A stretch of 64,000 bases of DNA. It comes from Pseudomonas sp. BBP2017 (GTDB lineage: Bacteria > Pseudomonadota > Gammaproteobacteria > Pseudomonadales > Pseudomonadaceae). The translations under genes and the position numbers were made by a program. Where the stretch lies: positions 121,880 through 185,879 of the forward strand of contig NZ_PVZN01000008.1 of NCBI RefSeq assembly GCF_003024385.1. The letters are read 5' to 3'. How positions within the stretch are numbered: position 1 is the first letter of the stretch; each line of letters starts with the position of its first letter. The notes under the pieces are model-generated. The model made no database searches. It was not told the origin of the DNA and saw nothing but the letters and a program-made list of their open reading frames with translations. Positions 30,932-41,239 of this stretch are shown one piece after another.

Positions 30932-31552
30932 TTACTTGGAGTAGAGCTCGACAATCAGGCTTTCGTTGATGTCGGCGGACAGGTCGCTGCGAGCAGGAAC
31001 GTTCTTGAAAACGCCCGACTTCTTGGCAGCATCCACATCTACCCACTCAACGCGGCCACGCTGGGCGCACAGTTCAAGGGCTTGAACAATGCGCAGCTGG
31101 TTCTGCGACTTCTCGCGAACCGCGACCACGTCACCCGGACGAACTTGGTAGGACGGAATGTTTACAGTCTTGCCGTTAATGCTGATCGCTTTGTGCGAAA
31201 CCAGCTGACGGGATTCGGCACGAGTAGCGCCAAAGCCCATACGATAAACGACGTTATCCAGACGGCATTCGAGCAGCTGCAGCAGGTTCTCGCCGGTTGC
31301 ACCCTTCTTGGAGGCTGCTTCCTTGTAGTAACCGCTGAACTGACGCTCGAGAACGCCATAGATGCGACGTACTTTTTGTTTCTCGCGCAGCTGGGTGCCG
31401 TAGTCGGACTGACGGCCACGGCGCTGGCCGTGGATACCTGGGGCTGCTTCGATGTTGCACTTCGATTCCAGAGCGCGAACGCCGCTCTTCAGGAACAGAT
31501 CGGTGCCTTCACGACGAGACAGTTTGCATTTTGGACCAATGTAACGTGCCAT
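30932..31552 (-). CDS. rpsD: 30S ribosomal protein S4
   Basis: Primary 16S rRNA-binding protein of 206 residues with an S4 domain ([20 protein letters not shown]). In E. coli, S4 represses the alpha operon by binding the rpsM leader pseudoknot. The N-terminal cysteines at positions 9 and 32 do not form the full zinc motif of Gram-positive S4. It lies between rpsK and rpoA. Confidence 0.98.
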   Translation of the reverse strand: MARYIGPKCKLSRREGTDLFLKSGVRALESKCNIEAAPGIHGQRRGRQSDYGTQLREKQKVRRIYGVLERQFSGYYKEAASKKGATGENLLQLLECRLDNVVYRMGFGATRAESRQLVSHKAISINGKTVNIPSYQVRPGDVVAVREKSQNQLRIVQALELCAQRGRVEWVDVDAAKKSGVFKNVPARSDLSADINESLIVELYSK

Positions 31553-31567
31553 TTATCTGTCTCCTGA

Positions 31568-31957
31568 TTACACGCGGCGCTTCTTCGGCGGACGGCACCC
31601 GTTATGCGGGATTGGCGTCACGTCGGTGATGCTGGCGATCTTATAGCCACAACCGTTCAAAGCACGAACAGCGGACTCACGACCTGGACCTGGACCCTTG
31701 ACGTTAACGTCGAGGTTCTTCAGACCATATTCCAGCGCAGCTTGACCAGCACGCTCAGCAGCTACTTGAGCAGCGAACGGGGTGGACTTGCGGGAACCGC
31801 GGAAACCCGAACCGCCGGAGGTAGCCCAGGACAGAGCGTTACCTTGACGATCGGTGATGGTCACGATGGTGTTGTTGAAAGACGCGTGGATGTGGGCGAT
31901 GCCATCAACCACTGTCTTTTTGACTTTTTTACGAGGACGAGCAGCAGGTTTTGCCAT
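31568..31957 (-). CDS. rpsK: 30S ribosomal protein S11
   Basis: Small-subunit platform protein near the mRNA exit, 129 residues. The [20 protein letters not shown] segment and C-terminal [20 protein letters not shown] are diagnostic. It lies between rpsM and rpsD. Confidence 0.98.
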   Translation of the reverse strand: MAKPAARPRKKVKKTVVDGIAHIHASFNNTIVTITDRQGNALSWATSGGSGFRGSRKSTPFAAQVAAERAGQAALEYGLKNLDVNVKGPGPGRESAVRALNGCGYKIASITDVTPIPHNGCRPPKKRRV

Positions 31958-31987
31958 TTCTAAATTCCTGTCGATTCGCTGGTGCGA

Positions 31988-32344
31988 TTACTTGCGGATC
32001 GGCTTACGCGGGCCCTTACGGGTACGCGCGTTGGTCTTGGTACGCTGACCGCGTACTGGCAGACCCCGACGATGACGCAGGCCGCGGTAGCAACCCAGGT
32101 CCATCAACCGCTTGATTTTCATGTTGATGTCACGACGCAGATCACCTTCGGTGATGTACTTCGCAACTTCAGTACGCAGCGATTCAACCTGCTCGTCGCT
32201 CAGATCCTTGATCTTAGCGGCTGGGTTGACCCCAGTCTCTACACAGATTTTCTGTGCAGTAGTGCGACCAACACCATAGATGTAGGTCAGCGAGATAACA
32301 GTGTGCTTGTTATCTGGAATGTTGACGCCTGCAATACGGGCCAT
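31988..32344 (-). CDS. rpsM: 30S ribosomal protein S13
   Basis: Small-subunit head protein contacting P-site tRNA and the L5 bridge, 118 residues. [20 protein letters not shown] starts it and the basic tail [20 protein letters not shown] ends it. It is the first gene of the alpha operon, with its own promoter and a leader of about 50 bases. Confidence 0.98.
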   Translation of the reverse strand: MARIAGVNIPDNKHTVISLTYIYGVGRTTAQKICVETGVNPAAKIKDLSDEQVESLRTEVAKYITEGDLRRDINMKIKRLMDLGCYRGLRHRRGLPVRGQRTKTNARTRKGPRKPIRK

Positions 32345-32403
32345 TCAGTGGGACTCCAATTGACAGCTACCTACGCCCCGGAAGCCAAGAAATAGGGCGC
32401 GAG

Positions 32404-32432
32404 ATAATATCGCTGTAGAAACAAATAATCAA
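32404..32432 (-). promoter_or_regulatory. Sigma70-type promoter of the alpha operon (rpsM)
   Basis: On the minus strand, TTGATT (32427-32432) and TATTAT (32404-32409) are separated by exactly 17 bases. They directly follow the hairpin after rpmJ and lie about 60 bases before rpsM. Confidence 0.7.
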
Positions 32433-32458
32433 CCCAGCAGCGCACTAGCTGCTGGGTT
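32431..32458 (-). terminator. Hairpin after rpmJ, end of spc operon
   Basis: The perfect 11-base stem AACCCAGCAGC/GCTGCTGGGTT has a GCACTA loop and is followed on the minus strand by GATTATTTGTTT. The tail is only moderately T-rich, so termination may be partial. It marks the spc/alpha boundary. Confidence 0.75.
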
Positions 32459-32475
32459 TGTAGCGCAAATCACAC

Positions 32476-32592
32476 TCAGCCTTGGCGCTGCTTGTGACGT
32501 GGTTCCGCACTGCAAATTACTCGAACAACACCTTCGCGGCGAATAATCTTGCAGTTACGGCACAGCTTTTTCACCGATGCACGAACTTTCAT
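32476..32592 (-). CDS. rpmJ: 50S ribosomal protein L36
   Basis: A 38-residue protein starting [20 protein letters not shown] and ending RHKQRQG. It has Cys11, Cys14, Cys27 and His33, the zinc-ribbon (C+) form of L36. It lies 28 bases after secY and is the last gene of the spc operon, followed by a hairpin. Confidence 0.97.
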
Positions 32593-32620
32593 CACCAACT
32601 CCTCGAACCTTAAGGGTCTC

Positions 32621-33952
32621 TCAGCGCAGCAAACCGCTGCCACCGTAGCCTTTCAGGTTGGCTTTCTTCATCAGGGATTCGTACTGGTGCGAAACGAGGT
32701 GCGATTGTACTTGGGACATGAAGTCCATCACAACCACTACCACAATCAGCAACGAGGTCCCGCCAAGGTAGAACGGAACGTTTGCAGCAACCACCAGGAA
32801 CTGGGGAAGCAGACAGACGGCCGTCATATAAAGAGCACCGAACATGGTCAAGCGGGTCAGAACGCCATCAATGTAGCGCGCCGACTGCTCACCTGGACGG
32901 ATGCCCGGAATAAAGGCACCGGACTTCTTCAGGTTCTCCGCTACGTCTTTCGGATTGAACATCAACGCCGTATAGAAGAAGCAGAAGAAAATAATCCCTG
33001 CACTAAACAGCAGAATATTCAACGGCTGACCAGGAGCGATCGACTGCGAGATGTCCTGCAACCAGCCCATACCTTCGGACTGACCGAACCAGGCACCCAG
33101 CGAAGCCGGGAACAGCAAGATGCTGCTCGCGAAAATGGCAGGAATAACACCCGCCATGTTCACTTTCAGCGGCAAGTGGCTGGTCTGCGCAGCGAAGACC
33201 TTGCGGCCCTGCTGACGCTTGGCGTAGTGAACGGCGATACGACGCTGACCACGCTCAATGAACACCACAAAACCGATAATCGCTACTGCCAGCAAACCGA
33301 TAGCGACCAGAGCGAAAATATTGATATCGCCTGTACGTGCAGACTCGAAAGACTGCCCGATTGCTCTCGGAAGACCGGCGACGATACCTGCGAAGATCAA
33401 CATCGAGATACCGTTGCCTACACCGCGCTCCGTGATCTGCTCACCCAGCCACATCATGAACATTGCACCAGCCACAAACGTGGACACTGCAACGAAATGG
33501 AAGCCAAAGTCAGCAGAAAACGCCACGCCCTGACCGGCCAGACCAATGGACATGCCAATGGCCTGGACCAGCGCCAGGATTACGGTGCCGTAGCGGGTGT
33601 ACTGGCTGATCTTGCGACGGCCAGCTTCACCTTCCTTCTTCAACTGCTCCAGCTGCGGGCTGACGGCGGTCATCAGCTGCATGATGATCGATGCCGAAAT
33701 GTACGGCATGATCCCCAGTGCAAAGATGCTCATCCGCTCCAGCGCGCCGCCGGAAAACATGTTGAACAAGCTAAGAATGGTCCCCTCATTCTGTCGAAAC
33801 AGTTCCGCCAGCCGGTCCGGGTTGATACCTGGAACTGGGATGTGTGCGCCTATCCGATAGACGATGATCGCCAGGAACAGAAAACGCAGACGAGCCCAAA
33901 GTTCAGACATCCCGCCTTTGCCGAGCGAAGAGAGAGCACCTTGCTTAGCCAT
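32621..33952 (-). CDS. secY: Protein translocase subunit SecY
   Basis: Channel-forming subunit of the SecYEG translocon, 443 residues with ten hydrophobic helices. Early motifs are [20 protein letters not shown] and [15 protein letters not shown]. The cytoplasmic C-terminal tail ([17 protein letters not shown]) contacts SecA and the ribosome. It lies between rplO and rpmJ; the partner secE is in this window at 59,386. Confidence 0.98.
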
Positions 33953-34387
33953 TTATTCCTCGAACTTGCCGCCAGCTGCTTCGATAGCCGCACGCGCACC
34001 TTTGGTGGCTGCGATACCCTTGATGGTGACTGCGCGAGTAACTTCGCCCGACAGCATGATTTTCACACGCTGTACGTTCTGGTTAATCACGTTGGCATCC
34101 TTCAGGGATTGCACGGTGACAACGTCGCCTTCCACTTTGGCCAGCTCGGACAGACGCACTTCTGCGCGATCCATGGCTTTCAGGGAAACGAAGCCGAATT
34201 TCGGCAGACGACGGTGCAGCGGCTGTTGACCGCCTTCAAAGCCTGGAGCAATGGTGCCACCGGAGCGGGAGGTTTGACCTTTGTGACCACGGCCACCAGT
34301 CTTACCCAAACCACTACCGATACCACGACCCGGACGATGCTTCTCGCGACGGGAACCCGGCGCTGGACTCAGATCATTGAGTTTCAT
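33953..34387 (-). CDS. rplO: 50S ribosomal protein L15
   Basis: Large-subunit assembly protein of 144 residues. The glycine/arginine-rich N-terminus ([19 protein letters not shown]) threads into rRNA. It directly abuts secY, with the stop of rplO one base before the SecY start. Confidence 0.98.
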   Translation of the reverse strand: MKLNDLSPAPGSRREKHRPGRGIGSGLGKTGGRGHKGQTSRSGGTIAPGFEGGQQPLHRRLPKFGFVSLKAMDRAEVRLSELAKVEGDVVTVQSLKDANVINQNVQRVKIMLSGEVTRAVTIKGIAATKGARAAIEAAGGKFEE

Positions 34388-34390
34388 CGA

Positions 34391-34567
34391 TTAACCCTCG
34401 ACGCGCAGCATGTAGTAAGCCTTGTTGATCATCCCGCGGTTCTCGGGAGTATCCAGGACTTCTACAGTGTGACCGATGCGGCGCAGACCCAGACCCTTAA
34501 CACACAGTTTGTGGTTAGGGAGACGGCCGGCGGTGCTTTTGATCAGCGTTACTTTAACGGTAGCCAT
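34391..34567 (-). CDS. rpmD: 50S ribosomal protein L30
   Basis: A 58-residue protein ([20 protein letters not shown], then [17 protein letters not shown]). A TTG two codons earlier is open but lies in the rpsE stop region; the ATG gives the usual length. It lies between rpsE and rplO. Confidence 0.97.
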   Translation of the reverse strand: MATVKVTLIKSTAGRLPNHKLCVKGLGLRRIGHTVEVLDTPENRGMINKAYYMLRVEG

Positions 34568-34569
34568 GA

Positions 34570-35070
34570 TCAACGGATCTCCTCAACGCTCTTGCCGCGC
34601 TTGGCAGCAATGGACTCAGGAGATTGCATAGCCTTCAGACCCTTGAAAGTGGCGTGAACCACGTTTACAGGGTTGGTCGAGCCATAGCACTTGGCCAGGA
34701 CGTTCTGAACGCCAGCAACTTCCAGGACGGCACGCATTGCGCCACCGGCGATGATACCGGTACCTTCAGAGGCAGGCTGCATGTACACCTTCGACGCGCC
34801 ATGGGCGGACTTGGTGGCGTACTGCAGGGTGGTGCCGTTCAGGTCAACCTGAATCATGTTGCGGCGAGCAGCTTCCATAGCCTTCTGGATCGCAGCAGGT
34901 ACTTCGCGCGATTTACCACGGCCGAAACCAACACGACCCTTGCCATCACCTACCACGGTCAACGCGGTGAAAGTGAAGATACGGCCGCCTTTTACGGTTT
35001 TGGCAACGCGGTTAACTTGAACCAGCTTCTCGATGTAGCCTTCGTCGCGCTTTTGATCGTTATTTGCCAT
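34570..35070 (-). CDS. rpsE: 30S ribosomal protein S5
   Basis: Translation-fidelity protein of 166 residues. The N-terminal double-stranded-RNA-binding domain reads [17 protein letters not shown], followed by [39 protein letters not shown] is the C-terminal domain. The loop residues around VKGG are standard. It lies between rplR and rpmD. Confidence 0.98.
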   Translation of the reverse strand: MANNDQKRDEGYIEKLVQVNRVAKTVKGGRIFTFTALTVVGDGKGRVGFGRGKSREVPAAIQKAMEAARRNMIQVDLNGTTLQYATKSAHGASKVYMQPASEGTGIIAGGAMRAVLEVAGVQNVLAKCYGSTNPVNVVHATFKGLKAMQSPESIAAKRGKSVEEIR

Positions 35071-35073
35071 AAC

Positions 35074-35424
35074 TTAGAACTCCAGCCCGCCTTCACGAGC
35101 ACCATCAGCCAGCGCCTTGACGCGGCCGTGGTACTTGAAGCCGGAACGGTCAAAGGCAACTTGAGATACACCGGCGGCTTTCGCGCGCTCAGCTACCAGC
35201 TTGCCAACCTTAGTGGCCGCGTCGATGTTGCCGGTGGCGCCATCACGCAGTTCTTTGTCCAAAGTCGAGGCGCTGGCCAGGACTTTGCTGCCGTCGGCCG
35301 AAAGGACCTGGGCATAGATGTGCTGCGAGGAGCGGAACACGCAGAGACGCACGACTTCGAGTTCGTGCATTTTCAGGCGTGCTTTGCGAGCGCGACGCAG
35401 TCGAGTAACTTTTTTGTCGGTCAT
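35074..35424 (-). CDS. rplR: 50S ribosomal protein L18
   Basis: 5S rRNA-binding protein of 116 residues. It starts [20 protein letters not shown] and has the [20 protein letters not shown] end typical of L18. It lies three bases before rpsE in the spc operon. Confidence 0.98.
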   Translation of the reverse strand: MTDKKVTRLRRARKARLKMHELEVVRLCVFRSSQHIYAQVLSADGSKVLASASTLDKELRDGATGNIDAATKVGKLVAERAKAAGVSQVAFDRSGFKYHGRVKALADGAREGGLEF

Positions 35425-35434
35425 TTGCTAGGCC

Positions 35435-35968
35435 CTACTTCTTCTTGGCTTCTTTACGACGGACGACTTCGTCCGCGTAACGCACACCCTTGCCTTTGTA
35501 CGGCTCTGGTGGACGGAAGTCGCGGATTTCAGCGGCCACCTGACCTACCAGCTGCTTATCGATACCCTTGATCAGGATATCGGTCTGGCTTGGGGTCTCA
35601 GCGGTGATACCGGCCGGCAGTTCGTAATCCACTGGATGCGAGAAGCCCAGCGCCAGGTTCAGCACGGTGCCTTTGGCTTGTGCTTTGTAACCAACACCGA
35701 CCAGCTGGAGCTTGCGCTCGAAGCCTTGGCTTACGCCTTGGACCATGTTGTTAACCAGGGCACGGGTAGTACCGGCCATAGCGCGAGTTTGTTGATCGCC
35801 ATTGCGAGCAGCGAAACGCAGCTCACCAGCTTCTTCAACTACTTCTACGGACGAGTGAACGTTCAGTTCGAGAGTGCCCTTGGCACCCTTCACCGAAAGC
35901 TGTTGGCCGACGAATTTGATTTCGACGCCAGCTGGCAGCTTAACGGGGTTCTTAGCGACGCGAGACAT
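35435..35968 (-). CDS. rplF: 50S ribosomal protein L6
   Basis: Large-subunit protein near the GTPase centre, 177 residues with two related alpha/beta repeats. [19 protein letters not shown] starts it; [20 protein letters not shown] is the signature end. It lies between rpsH and rplR. Confidence 0.98.
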   Translation of the reverse strand: MSRVAKNPVKLPAGVEIKFVGQQLSVKGAKGTLELNVHSSVEVVEEAGELRFAARNGDQQTRAMAGTTRALVNNMVQGVSQGFERKLQLVGVGYKAQAKGTVLNLALGFSHPVDYELPAGITAETPSQTDILIKGIDKQLVGQVAAEIRDFRPPEPYKGKGVRYADEVVRRKEAKKK

Positions 35969-35980
35969 GCTTATCCCCCC

Positions 35981-36373
35981 TTAGAACACTGTGCAGAGAA
36001 CTTCGCCGCCGACACCGGCAGCGCGCGCAGCACGATCAGTCATCACACCTTTGTTGGTGGAGACGATAGACACGCCCAGACCGCCACGTACTTTCGGCAG
36101 TTCTTCGACGGACTTGTACTGACGCAGGCCTGGACGACTTACGCGCTTGACTTCCTCGATGACCGGACGGCCTTCGAAGTATTTCAGCTCGATGGAAAGC
36201 GATGGTTTTACTTCGCTGCTGACCTGATAGCCAGCGATGTAACCTTCGTCTTTCAGAACTTTGGCTACCGCAACCTTCAGAGTCGACGAAGGCATGCTTA
36301 CGACGGACTTTTCAGCCATCTGGGCATTACGGATGCGAGTTAGCATGTCCGCTAACGGGTCCTGCATACTCAT
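35981..36373 (-). CDS. rpsH: 30S ribosomal protein S8
   Basis: Primary 16S rRNA-binding protein of 130 residues; in E. coli it also represses spc operon translation at rplE. The sequence [20 protein letters not shown] and the signature [20 protein letters not shown] are clear. AGGAG lies 13 bases before the start. Unusually, 208 bases containing three hairpins separate it from rpsN. Confidence 0.98.
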   Translation of the reverse strand: MSMQDPLADMLTRIRNAQMAEKSVVSMPSSTLKVAVAKVLKDEGYIAGYQVSSEVKPSLSIELKYFEGRPVIEEVKRVSRPGLRQYKSVEELPKVRGGLGVSIVSTNKGVMTDRAARAAGVGGEVLCTVF

Positions 36374-36397
36374 GGGCTAGACGCTCCTGATACAAGA

Positions 36398-36417
36398 AAA
36401 ATTAGCCTCTCGGCTAC
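36398..36417 (-). terminator. Hairpin 3 in the rpsN-rpsH spacer
   Basis: On the minus strand TAGCC-GAGA-GGCTA is followed by ATTTTT. This is a short intrinsic-terminator-like structure only about 25 bases before the rpsH start codon, so it may also affect translation start. Confidence 0.55.
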
Positions 36418-36442
36418 TACAGTCGCCTGAGCGCGCCAGTTG

Positions 36443-36467
36443 AAAAACCCGGGCTCAGGAGAGCCGG
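36443..36467 (-). terminator. Hairpin 2 in the rpsN-rpsH spacer
   Basis: On the minus strand CCGGCTC-TCCT-GAGCCCGG (one bulged C) is followed by GTTTTT. The GC-rich stem with a T5 tail resembles an intrinsic terminator or attenuator inside the spc operon. Confidence 0.6.
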
Positions 36468-36488
36468 TCATTCTAGACAGTTCCCAGA

Positions 36489-36522
36489 AACGAAACAAGC
36501 CCCAGAAGGGGCTTGTTTCGTT
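36489..36522 (-). terminator. Hairpin 1 in the rpsN-rpsH spacer, 15-base perfect stem
   Basis: AACGAAACAAGCCCC and GGGGCTTGTTTCGTT pair perfectly around the loop AGAA. The minus-strand tail TTTCTGGG is only weakly T-rich. The 15 uninterrupted pairs make it one of the strongest stems in the window; it may be a partial terminator, an RNase III site or an mRNA stabiliser. Confidence 0.7.
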
Positions 36523-36581
36523 GCAAAGTCACCAGTGGTCGGAAGATTGCTCCTCCGCCACCTGGACGCTGCCGGTACGTC

Positions 36582-36887
36582 TTACCAGCTGGCTTTAACC
36601 AGACCTGGAACGTCACCGCGCATTGCTGCTTCACGCAGCTTGTTACGGCCGAGGCCGAACTTACGGTAAACGCCGTGTGGACGACCGGTGATGCGGCAGC
36701 GGTTACGCAGGCGCGCAGCGCTGGCGTCACGTGGCTGCTTCTGCAGAGCTACGACAGCGGCAAAACGCTCTTCTGGAGTTGCTTCCAGATTGACGATGAT
36801 CGCTTTCAGCTCGGCACGCTTCTTGGCGTACTTGGCAACAGTGAGCTGACGCTTCAGCTCACGGTTTTTCATGCTCTTCTTGGCCAT
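36582..36887 (-). CDS. rpsN: 30S ribosomal protein S14
   Basis: Small-subunit head protein of 101 residues, the long zinc-free form ([20 protein letters not shown]; end [20 protein letters not shown]). The start is the ATG 13 bases after rplE; a longer frame runs back into rplE and is rejected. A 208-base spacer with hairpins follows before rpsH. Confidence 0.98.
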   Translation of the reverse strand: MAKKSMKNRELKRQLTVAKYAKKRAELKAIIVNLEATPEERFAAVVALQKQPRDASAARLRNRCRITGRPHGVYRKFGLGRNKLREAAMRGDVPGLVKASW

Positions 36888-36900
36888 TTTCCTACTCCAA

Positions 36901-37440
36901 TCAGTTGCGGAACGGGAATTTGAAAGCACGCAGCAGAGCGCGGCCTTCGTCATCGTTCTTGGCAGTGGTGGTCAGGGTAATGTCCAGACCGCGCAGAGCA
37001 TCGATCTTGTCGTAGTCGATTTCCGGGAAGATGATCTGCTCTTTCACGCCCATGCTGTAGTTACCACGACCATCGAAGGACTTGGCATTCAGGCCGCGGA
37101 AGTCGCGAACCCGAGGCAGGGAGATCGCCAGCAGGCGGTCCAGGAATTCGTACATACGATCACGGCGCAGAGTAACTTTAACGCCGATCGGCCAGCCCTC
37201 ACGGACTTTGAAGCCCGCGATGGATTTCCGAGCGAAAGTCACAACGGCTTTCTGACCGGTGATCTTCTCCAGGTCAGCAACAGCGTGTTCGATGACTTTT
37301 TTGTCGCCGACAGCTTCGCCCAGACCCATGTTCAGGGTGATCTTGGTAACGCGCGGAACTTCCATCACGTTCGCCAGCTTAAGTTCTTCCTTAAGCTTCG
37401 GAGCAATTTCCTTCCGGTAAATCTCTTTCAGTCGTGCCAT
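36901..37440 (-). CDS. rplE: 50S ribosomal protein L5
   Basis: 5S rRNA-binding protein forming the bridge to S13, 179 residues. [20 protein letters not shown] starts it; [20 protein letters not shown] is the family signature. In E. coli the S8 repressor site overlaps the start of rplE. It lies between rplX and rpsN. Confidence 0.98.
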   Translation of the reverse strand: MARLKEIYRKEIAPKLKEELKLANVMEVPRVTKITLNMGLGEAVGDKKVIEHAVADLEKITGQKAVVTFARKSIAGFKVREGWPIGVKVTLRRDRMYEFLDRLLAISLPRVRDFRGLNAKSFDGRGNYSMGVKEQIIFPEIDYDKIDALRGLDITLTTTAKNDDEGRALLRAFKFPFRN

Positions 37441-37460
37441 GGTCTTCTACCTAGCAGTGT

Positions 37461-37775
37461 TCAAGCATCAACCGCTTTTTGGGTCGACTTGAAGACACGA
37501 ATTTTCTTGCCGTCTTCTACTTTGAAACCAACGCGGTCAGCCTTGTTGGTTTCGCCGTTGAAAATGGCGACGTTGGAAGCGTGCAGTGGCGCTTCTTTCT
37601 CGACGATACCGCCTTGTACGCCCGACATCGGGTTAGGCTTGGTATGACGCTTCACCAGGTTGATCCCACCAACGACCAGACGGTCGTCAGCGAGAACCTT
37701 GAGCACCTTACCGCGCTTACCTTTGTCTTTGCCGGCGATCACGATGATCTCGTCGTCACGACGAATCTTTTGCAT
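37461..37775 (-). CDS. rplX: 50S ribosomal protein L24
   Basis: Early assembly protein of 104 residues with a KOW motif ([20 protein letters not shown]). It lies between rplN and rplE in the spc operon. Confidence 0.98.
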   Translation of the reverse strand: MQKIRRDDEIIVIAGKDKGKRGKVLKVLADDRLVVGGINLVKRHTKPNPMSGVQGGIVEKEAPLHASNVAIFNGETNKADRVGFKVEDGKKIRVFKSTQKAVDA

Positions 37776-37786
37776 GTCGGATCTCC

Positions 37787-38155
37787 TTACAGCACTTCTG
37801 GGGCGAGCGAGACGATCTTCATGAACTTCTCAGTACGAAGTTCACGGGTCACTGGCCCAAAGATACGGGTGCCGATCGGCTCTTGCTTGTTGTTCAGCAG
37901 AACAGCAGCATTGCCATCAAAGCGGATGATGGAGCCGTCAGCACGACGGACACCGTGGCGAGTGCGGACTACAACAGCAGTCATCACTTGGCCTTTCTTC
38001 ACTTTACCGCGCGGAATTGCTTCCTTGACGGTTACCTTGATGATGTCACCGATGCCGGCGTAACGGCGGTGCGAACCGCCGAGAACCTTGATGCACATGA
38101 CGCGACGAGCGCCGCTGTTATCGGCCACATCGAGCATGGATTGAGTCTGAATCAT
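37787..38155 (-). CDS. rplN: 50S ribosomal protein L14
   Basis: Subunit-interface protein of 122 residues; [20 protein letters not shown] is diagnostic. It is the first gene of the classical spc operon, but no separate promoter stands out in the 23-base gap after rpsQ. Confidence 0.98.
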   Translation of the reverse strand: MIQTQSMLDVADNSGARRVMCIKVLGGSHRRYAGIGDIIKVTVKEAIPRGKVKKGQVMTAVVVRTRHGVRRADGSIIRFDGNAAVLLNNKQEPIGTRIFGPVTRELRTEKFMKIVSLAPEVL

Positions 38156-38178
38156 AAAATTTCTCCGACCCTTAGCCC

Positions 38179-38445
38179 TTAGACTTCAACAGCGCGTTCG
38201 AGAACTTCAACCAGTGCCCAAGCTTTGGTCTTGGCCAGCGGACGAGTCTCACGGATGGAGACTTTGTCGCCGATATGGCACTGATTGGTTTCGTCGTGCG
38301 CGTGCAGCTTAGTCGAACGCTTAACGTATTTACCGTAGATCGGGTGCTTTACGCGACGCTCGATCAGTACGGTGATGGTTTTGTCCATCTTGTCGCTGAC
38401 GACACGGCCAGTCAGCGTACGGACGGTTTTTTCAGCTTCAGCCAT
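38179..38445 (-). CDS. rpsQ: 30S ribosomal protein S17
   Basis: Primary 16S rRNA-binding OB-fold protein of 88 residues ([20 protein letters not shown]). The ATG two codons inside the open frame is used because it gives the standard start MAEAEK and spacing after rpmC. It is the last gene of the S10 operon. Confidence 0.97.
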   Translation of the reverse strand: MAEAEKTVRTLTGRVVSDKMDKTITVLIERRVKHPIYGKYVKRSTKLHAHDETNQCHIGDKVSIRETRPLAKTKAWALVEVLERAVEV

Positions 38446-38447
38446 GA

Positions 38448-38639
38448 TCACTTACCTGCCTGCTGGTTGAGCACAGTTTTCACGCGAGCGATGTCACGCT
38501 TAACTTGCGAGAGCAGGTGCGACTGCCCCAACTGGCCAGTTGCTTTCTGCATACGCAGATTGAACTGGTCGCGCAGCAAGCCGAGCAGTTGCTCGTTCAG
38601 CTGCTGTGCTGATTTTTCACGAAGTTCATTCGCTTTCAT
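38448..38639 (-). CDS. rpmC: 50S ribosomal protein L29
   Basis: A 63-residue protein at the exit tunnel near L23, the docking site for SRP and trigger factor. [20 protein letters not shown] is clear. Its ATG overlaps the rplP stop by one base (TGATG). Confidence 0.97.
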
Positions 38640-39052
38640 CACATCACCGTCCGCTTAACAAAGGAGGTGGCGAGAGGCAGCTTTGCAGCCGCCAAGGCGA
38701 AAGCCTCACGCGCCAGCTCTTCAGAAACACCCTCGATCTCGTACAGGACTTTGCCTGGCTGGATCTGGGCAACCCAGTACTCCACGGAACCTTTACCTTT
38801 ACCCATCCGCACTTCGAGAGGCTTCTTGGAGATCGGCTTGTCCGGGAACACACGGATCCAGATTTTGCCGCCACGTTTTACGTGACGGGTCAGAGCACGA
38901 CGTGCCGACTCAATCTGGCGGGCGGTGAGACGACCGCGAGCAACAGCTTTCAGAGCAAACTCGCCGAAGCTGACTTTGCTACCGCGCAGCGCCAGACCAC
39001 GGTTGTGGCCAGTCATCTGCTTGCGGAATTTTGTACGCTTTGGTTGCAACAT
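38639..39052 (-). CDS. rplP: 50S ribosomal protein L16
   Basis: Protein near the A site and peptidyl-transferase centre, 137 residues. [20 protein letters not shown] starts it, and the [20 protein letters not shown] region is typical. It lies between rpsC and rpmC, overlapping rpmC by one base. Confidence 0.98.
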
Positions 39053-39064
39053 TTGGCGTACCCC

Positions 39065-39751
39065 TTACTTAGCAGCTTTTTTACGAGGCGCTGGTGCTTG
39101 TGGTTTCAGTTCTTCTTGGCGACCACCAATAACTTCGCCTTTGAAAATCCAAACCTTCACACCGATCACACCGTAAGTGGTGTGAGCTTCGTAAGTGGCA
39201 TAGTCGATATCAGCACGCAGGGTGTGCAGCGGCACACGACCTTCGCGATACCATTCAGTACGTGCGATTTCAGCACCACCGAGACGACCGCTCACCTGGA
39301 TCTTGATGCCTTTGGCACCAATGCGCATGGCGTTCTGTACGGCGCGCTTCATGGCGCGACGGAACATCACACGACGCTCCAGCTGCTGAGCTACGCTCTG
39401 AGCAACCAGCATACCGTCGAGTTCCGGCTTGCGGATCTCTTCGATATTGATGTGCACAGGCACACCCATTTGCTTGGTCAGGTCCTGACGCAGTTTTTCA
39501 ACATCTTCACCTTTCTTCCCGATAACAATACCTGGACGAGCGGTGTGGATGGTGATGCGTGCAGTTTGAGCCGGACGATGGATATCGATACGGCTAACGG
39601 ACGCGCTTTTTAGTTTGTCTTGGAGGTACTCACGCACATTCAGATCTGCGAGCAAATAGTCCGCATAAGTCCGACCGTCTGCGTACCAGACGGAGGTGTG
39701 CTCCTTGACGATTCCCAGGCGAATGCCAGTGGGATGTACTTTCTGACCCAT
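39065..39751 (-). CDS. rpsC: 30S ribosomal protein S3
   Basis: mRNA-entry-channel protein of 228 residues with a KH domain ([18 protein letters not shown]). The start [20 protein letters not shown] is the conserved one; the longer frame runs into rplV. The basic Lys/Ala-rich tail ends the protein. Confidence 0.98.
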   Translation of the reverse strand: MGQKVHPTGIRLGIVKEHTSVWYADGRTYADYLLADLNVREYLQDKLKSASVSRIDIHRPAQTARITIHTARPGIVIGKKGEDVEKLRQDLTKQMGVPVHINIEEIRKPELDGMLVAQSVAQQLERRVMFRRAMKRAVQNAMRIGAKGIKIQVSGRLGGAEIARTEWYREGRVPLHTLRADIDYATYEAHTTYGVIGVKVWIFKGEVIGGRQEELKPQAPAPRKKAAK

Positions 39752-39764
39752 CTGATCGACTCCG

Positions 39765-40097
39765 TTACTTGTCCGCAACCTTGACAGTGATATGGCAAGA
39801 CCGCTTGACGATGCGATCAGCGCGGCCTTTGGCACGCGGCATGATGCGCTTCAGCGAACGCCCTTCGTTGACGAAAACGGTGGAGACCTTCAGGTCATCA
39901 ACGTCTGCGCCTTCGTTATGCTCGGCGTTGGCTACGGCCGACTCGAGGACTTTCTTCATGATTTCAGCGGCTTTTTTGCTGCTGAAAGCCAACAGGTTGA
40001 GCGCTTCGCCCACCTTCTTCCCGCGGATCTGGTCGGCGACCAAGCGGGCTTTCTGGGCGGAGATTCGAGCGCCCGACAACTTAGCGGCTACTTCCAT
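39765..40097 (-). CDS. rplV: 50S ribosomal protein L22
   Basis: Exit-tunnel protein of 110 residues with a long beta-hairpin lining the tunnel ([20 protein letters not shown]). It starts [20 protein letters not shown]. The hairpin residues are standard, with no sign of macrolide-resistance insertions. Confidence 0.98.
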
Positions 40098-40108
40098 TTC
40101 CTTACCCC

Positions 40109-40384
40109 TTAACGCTTGGCTTTCTTGTCAGCCACGTGCCCACGATAAGTGCGGGTACCGGCAAACTCGCCCAGTTTATGGCCGACCATGTCTTCGTTCA
40201 CGAGAACTGGGACGTGTTGGCGACCGTTGTGTACCGCGATGGTCAGACCGACCATTTGTGGCAGGATCATCGAACGGCGCGACCAGGTCTTAACTGGTTT
40301 GCGATCGTTCTTTTCCGCCGCCACTTCGATCTTCTTCAGTAGGTGAAGATCGATAAAAGGACCTTTTTTCAGAGAACGTGGCAC
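40109..40384 (-). CDS. rpsS: 30S ribosomal protein S19
   Basis: Head protein of 91 residues that pairs with S13 ([40 protein letters not shown]). It lies between rplB and rplV in the S10 operon. Confidence 0.98.
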
Positions 40385-40400
40385 TGTCGTATCCCTCTAT

Positions 40401-41225
40401 TTACTTGCGACGACGGACGATCATGTTGTCGGTACGCTTATTACCACGAGTCTTCGCGCCCTTAGTCGGGAAGCCCCATGGCGATACCGGATGACGACCA
40501 CCGGAGGTACGACCTTCACCACCACCATGTGGGTGGTCAACCGGGTTCATGGCAACACCACGAACGGTTGGGCGAACGCCACGCCAGCGTTTGGCACCGG
40601 CTTTACCCAGCGAACGCAGGCTGTGCTCGGAGTTCGAGACTTCACCCAGGGTCGCACGGCATTCAGCCAGGACTTTACGCATCTCACCAGAGCGCAGACG
40701 AACGGTCACGTAGACACCTTCGCGAGCGATCAGCTGAGCCGAAGCACCAGCGGAACGAGCGATCTGTGCACCTTTGCCCGGCTTCAGTTCGATGCCGTGA
40801 ATGGTGCTACCCACTGGGATGTTGCGCAGTTGCAGGGAGTTGCCTGGCTTGATTGGAGCCAGAGCGCCTGCGATCAGCTGGTCGCCAGCAGCAACGCCTT
40901 TAGGGGCGATGATGTAGCGGCGCTCGCCGTCTGCGTAGCACAGCAGTGCGATGTGAGCAGTACGGTTTGGATCGTATTCGATACGCTCGACAGTGGCGAC
41001 GATGCCATCTTTGTCGTTGCGACGGAAATCGACCATACGGTAATGCTGCTTATGACCACCACCTACGTGACGAGTAGTGATGCGGCCATTGTTGTTACGA
41101 CCACCAGACTTCGACTTCTTCTCGAGCAGCGGTGCGTGAGGAGCGCCTTTATGCAGCTCCTTGTTGACCACCTTGACCACGAAACGGCGGCCAGGGGAAG
41201 TCGGTTTGCATTTAACGATTGCCAT
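40401..41225 (-). CDS. rplB: 50S ribosomal protein L2
   Basis: Core protein near the peptidyl-transferase centre, 274 residues. The signature [20 protein letters not shown] contains the conserved His. It starts [20 protein letters not shown]. It lies between rplW and rpsS. Confidence 0.98.
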   Translation of the reverse strand: MAIVKCKPTSPGRRFVVKVVNKELHKGAPHAPLLEKKSKSGGRNNNGRITTRHVGGGHKQHYRMVDFRRNDKDGIVATVERIEYDPNRTAHIALLCYADGERRYIIAPKGVAAGDQLIAGALAPIKPGNSLQLRNIPVGSTIHGIELKPGKGAQIARSAGASAQLIAREGVYVTVRLRSGEMRKVLAECRATLGEVSNSEHSLRSLGKAGAKRWRGVRPTVRGVAMNPVDHPHGGGEGRTSGGRHPVSPWGFPTKGAKTRGNKRTDNMIVRRRK

Positions 41226-41239
41226 GATGCACCCCTTCC

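Noticed and set aside
32549..34657. 702-codon plus-strand frame opposite secY, rplO and rpmD
   Set aside because: Antisense shadow over four well-identified genes; no ribosome binding site or family match.
36473..36730. 85-codon minus-strand frame in the rpsN-rpsH spacer
   Set aside because: It overlaps the rpsN coding region in another frame, and no ribosome binding site is visible.
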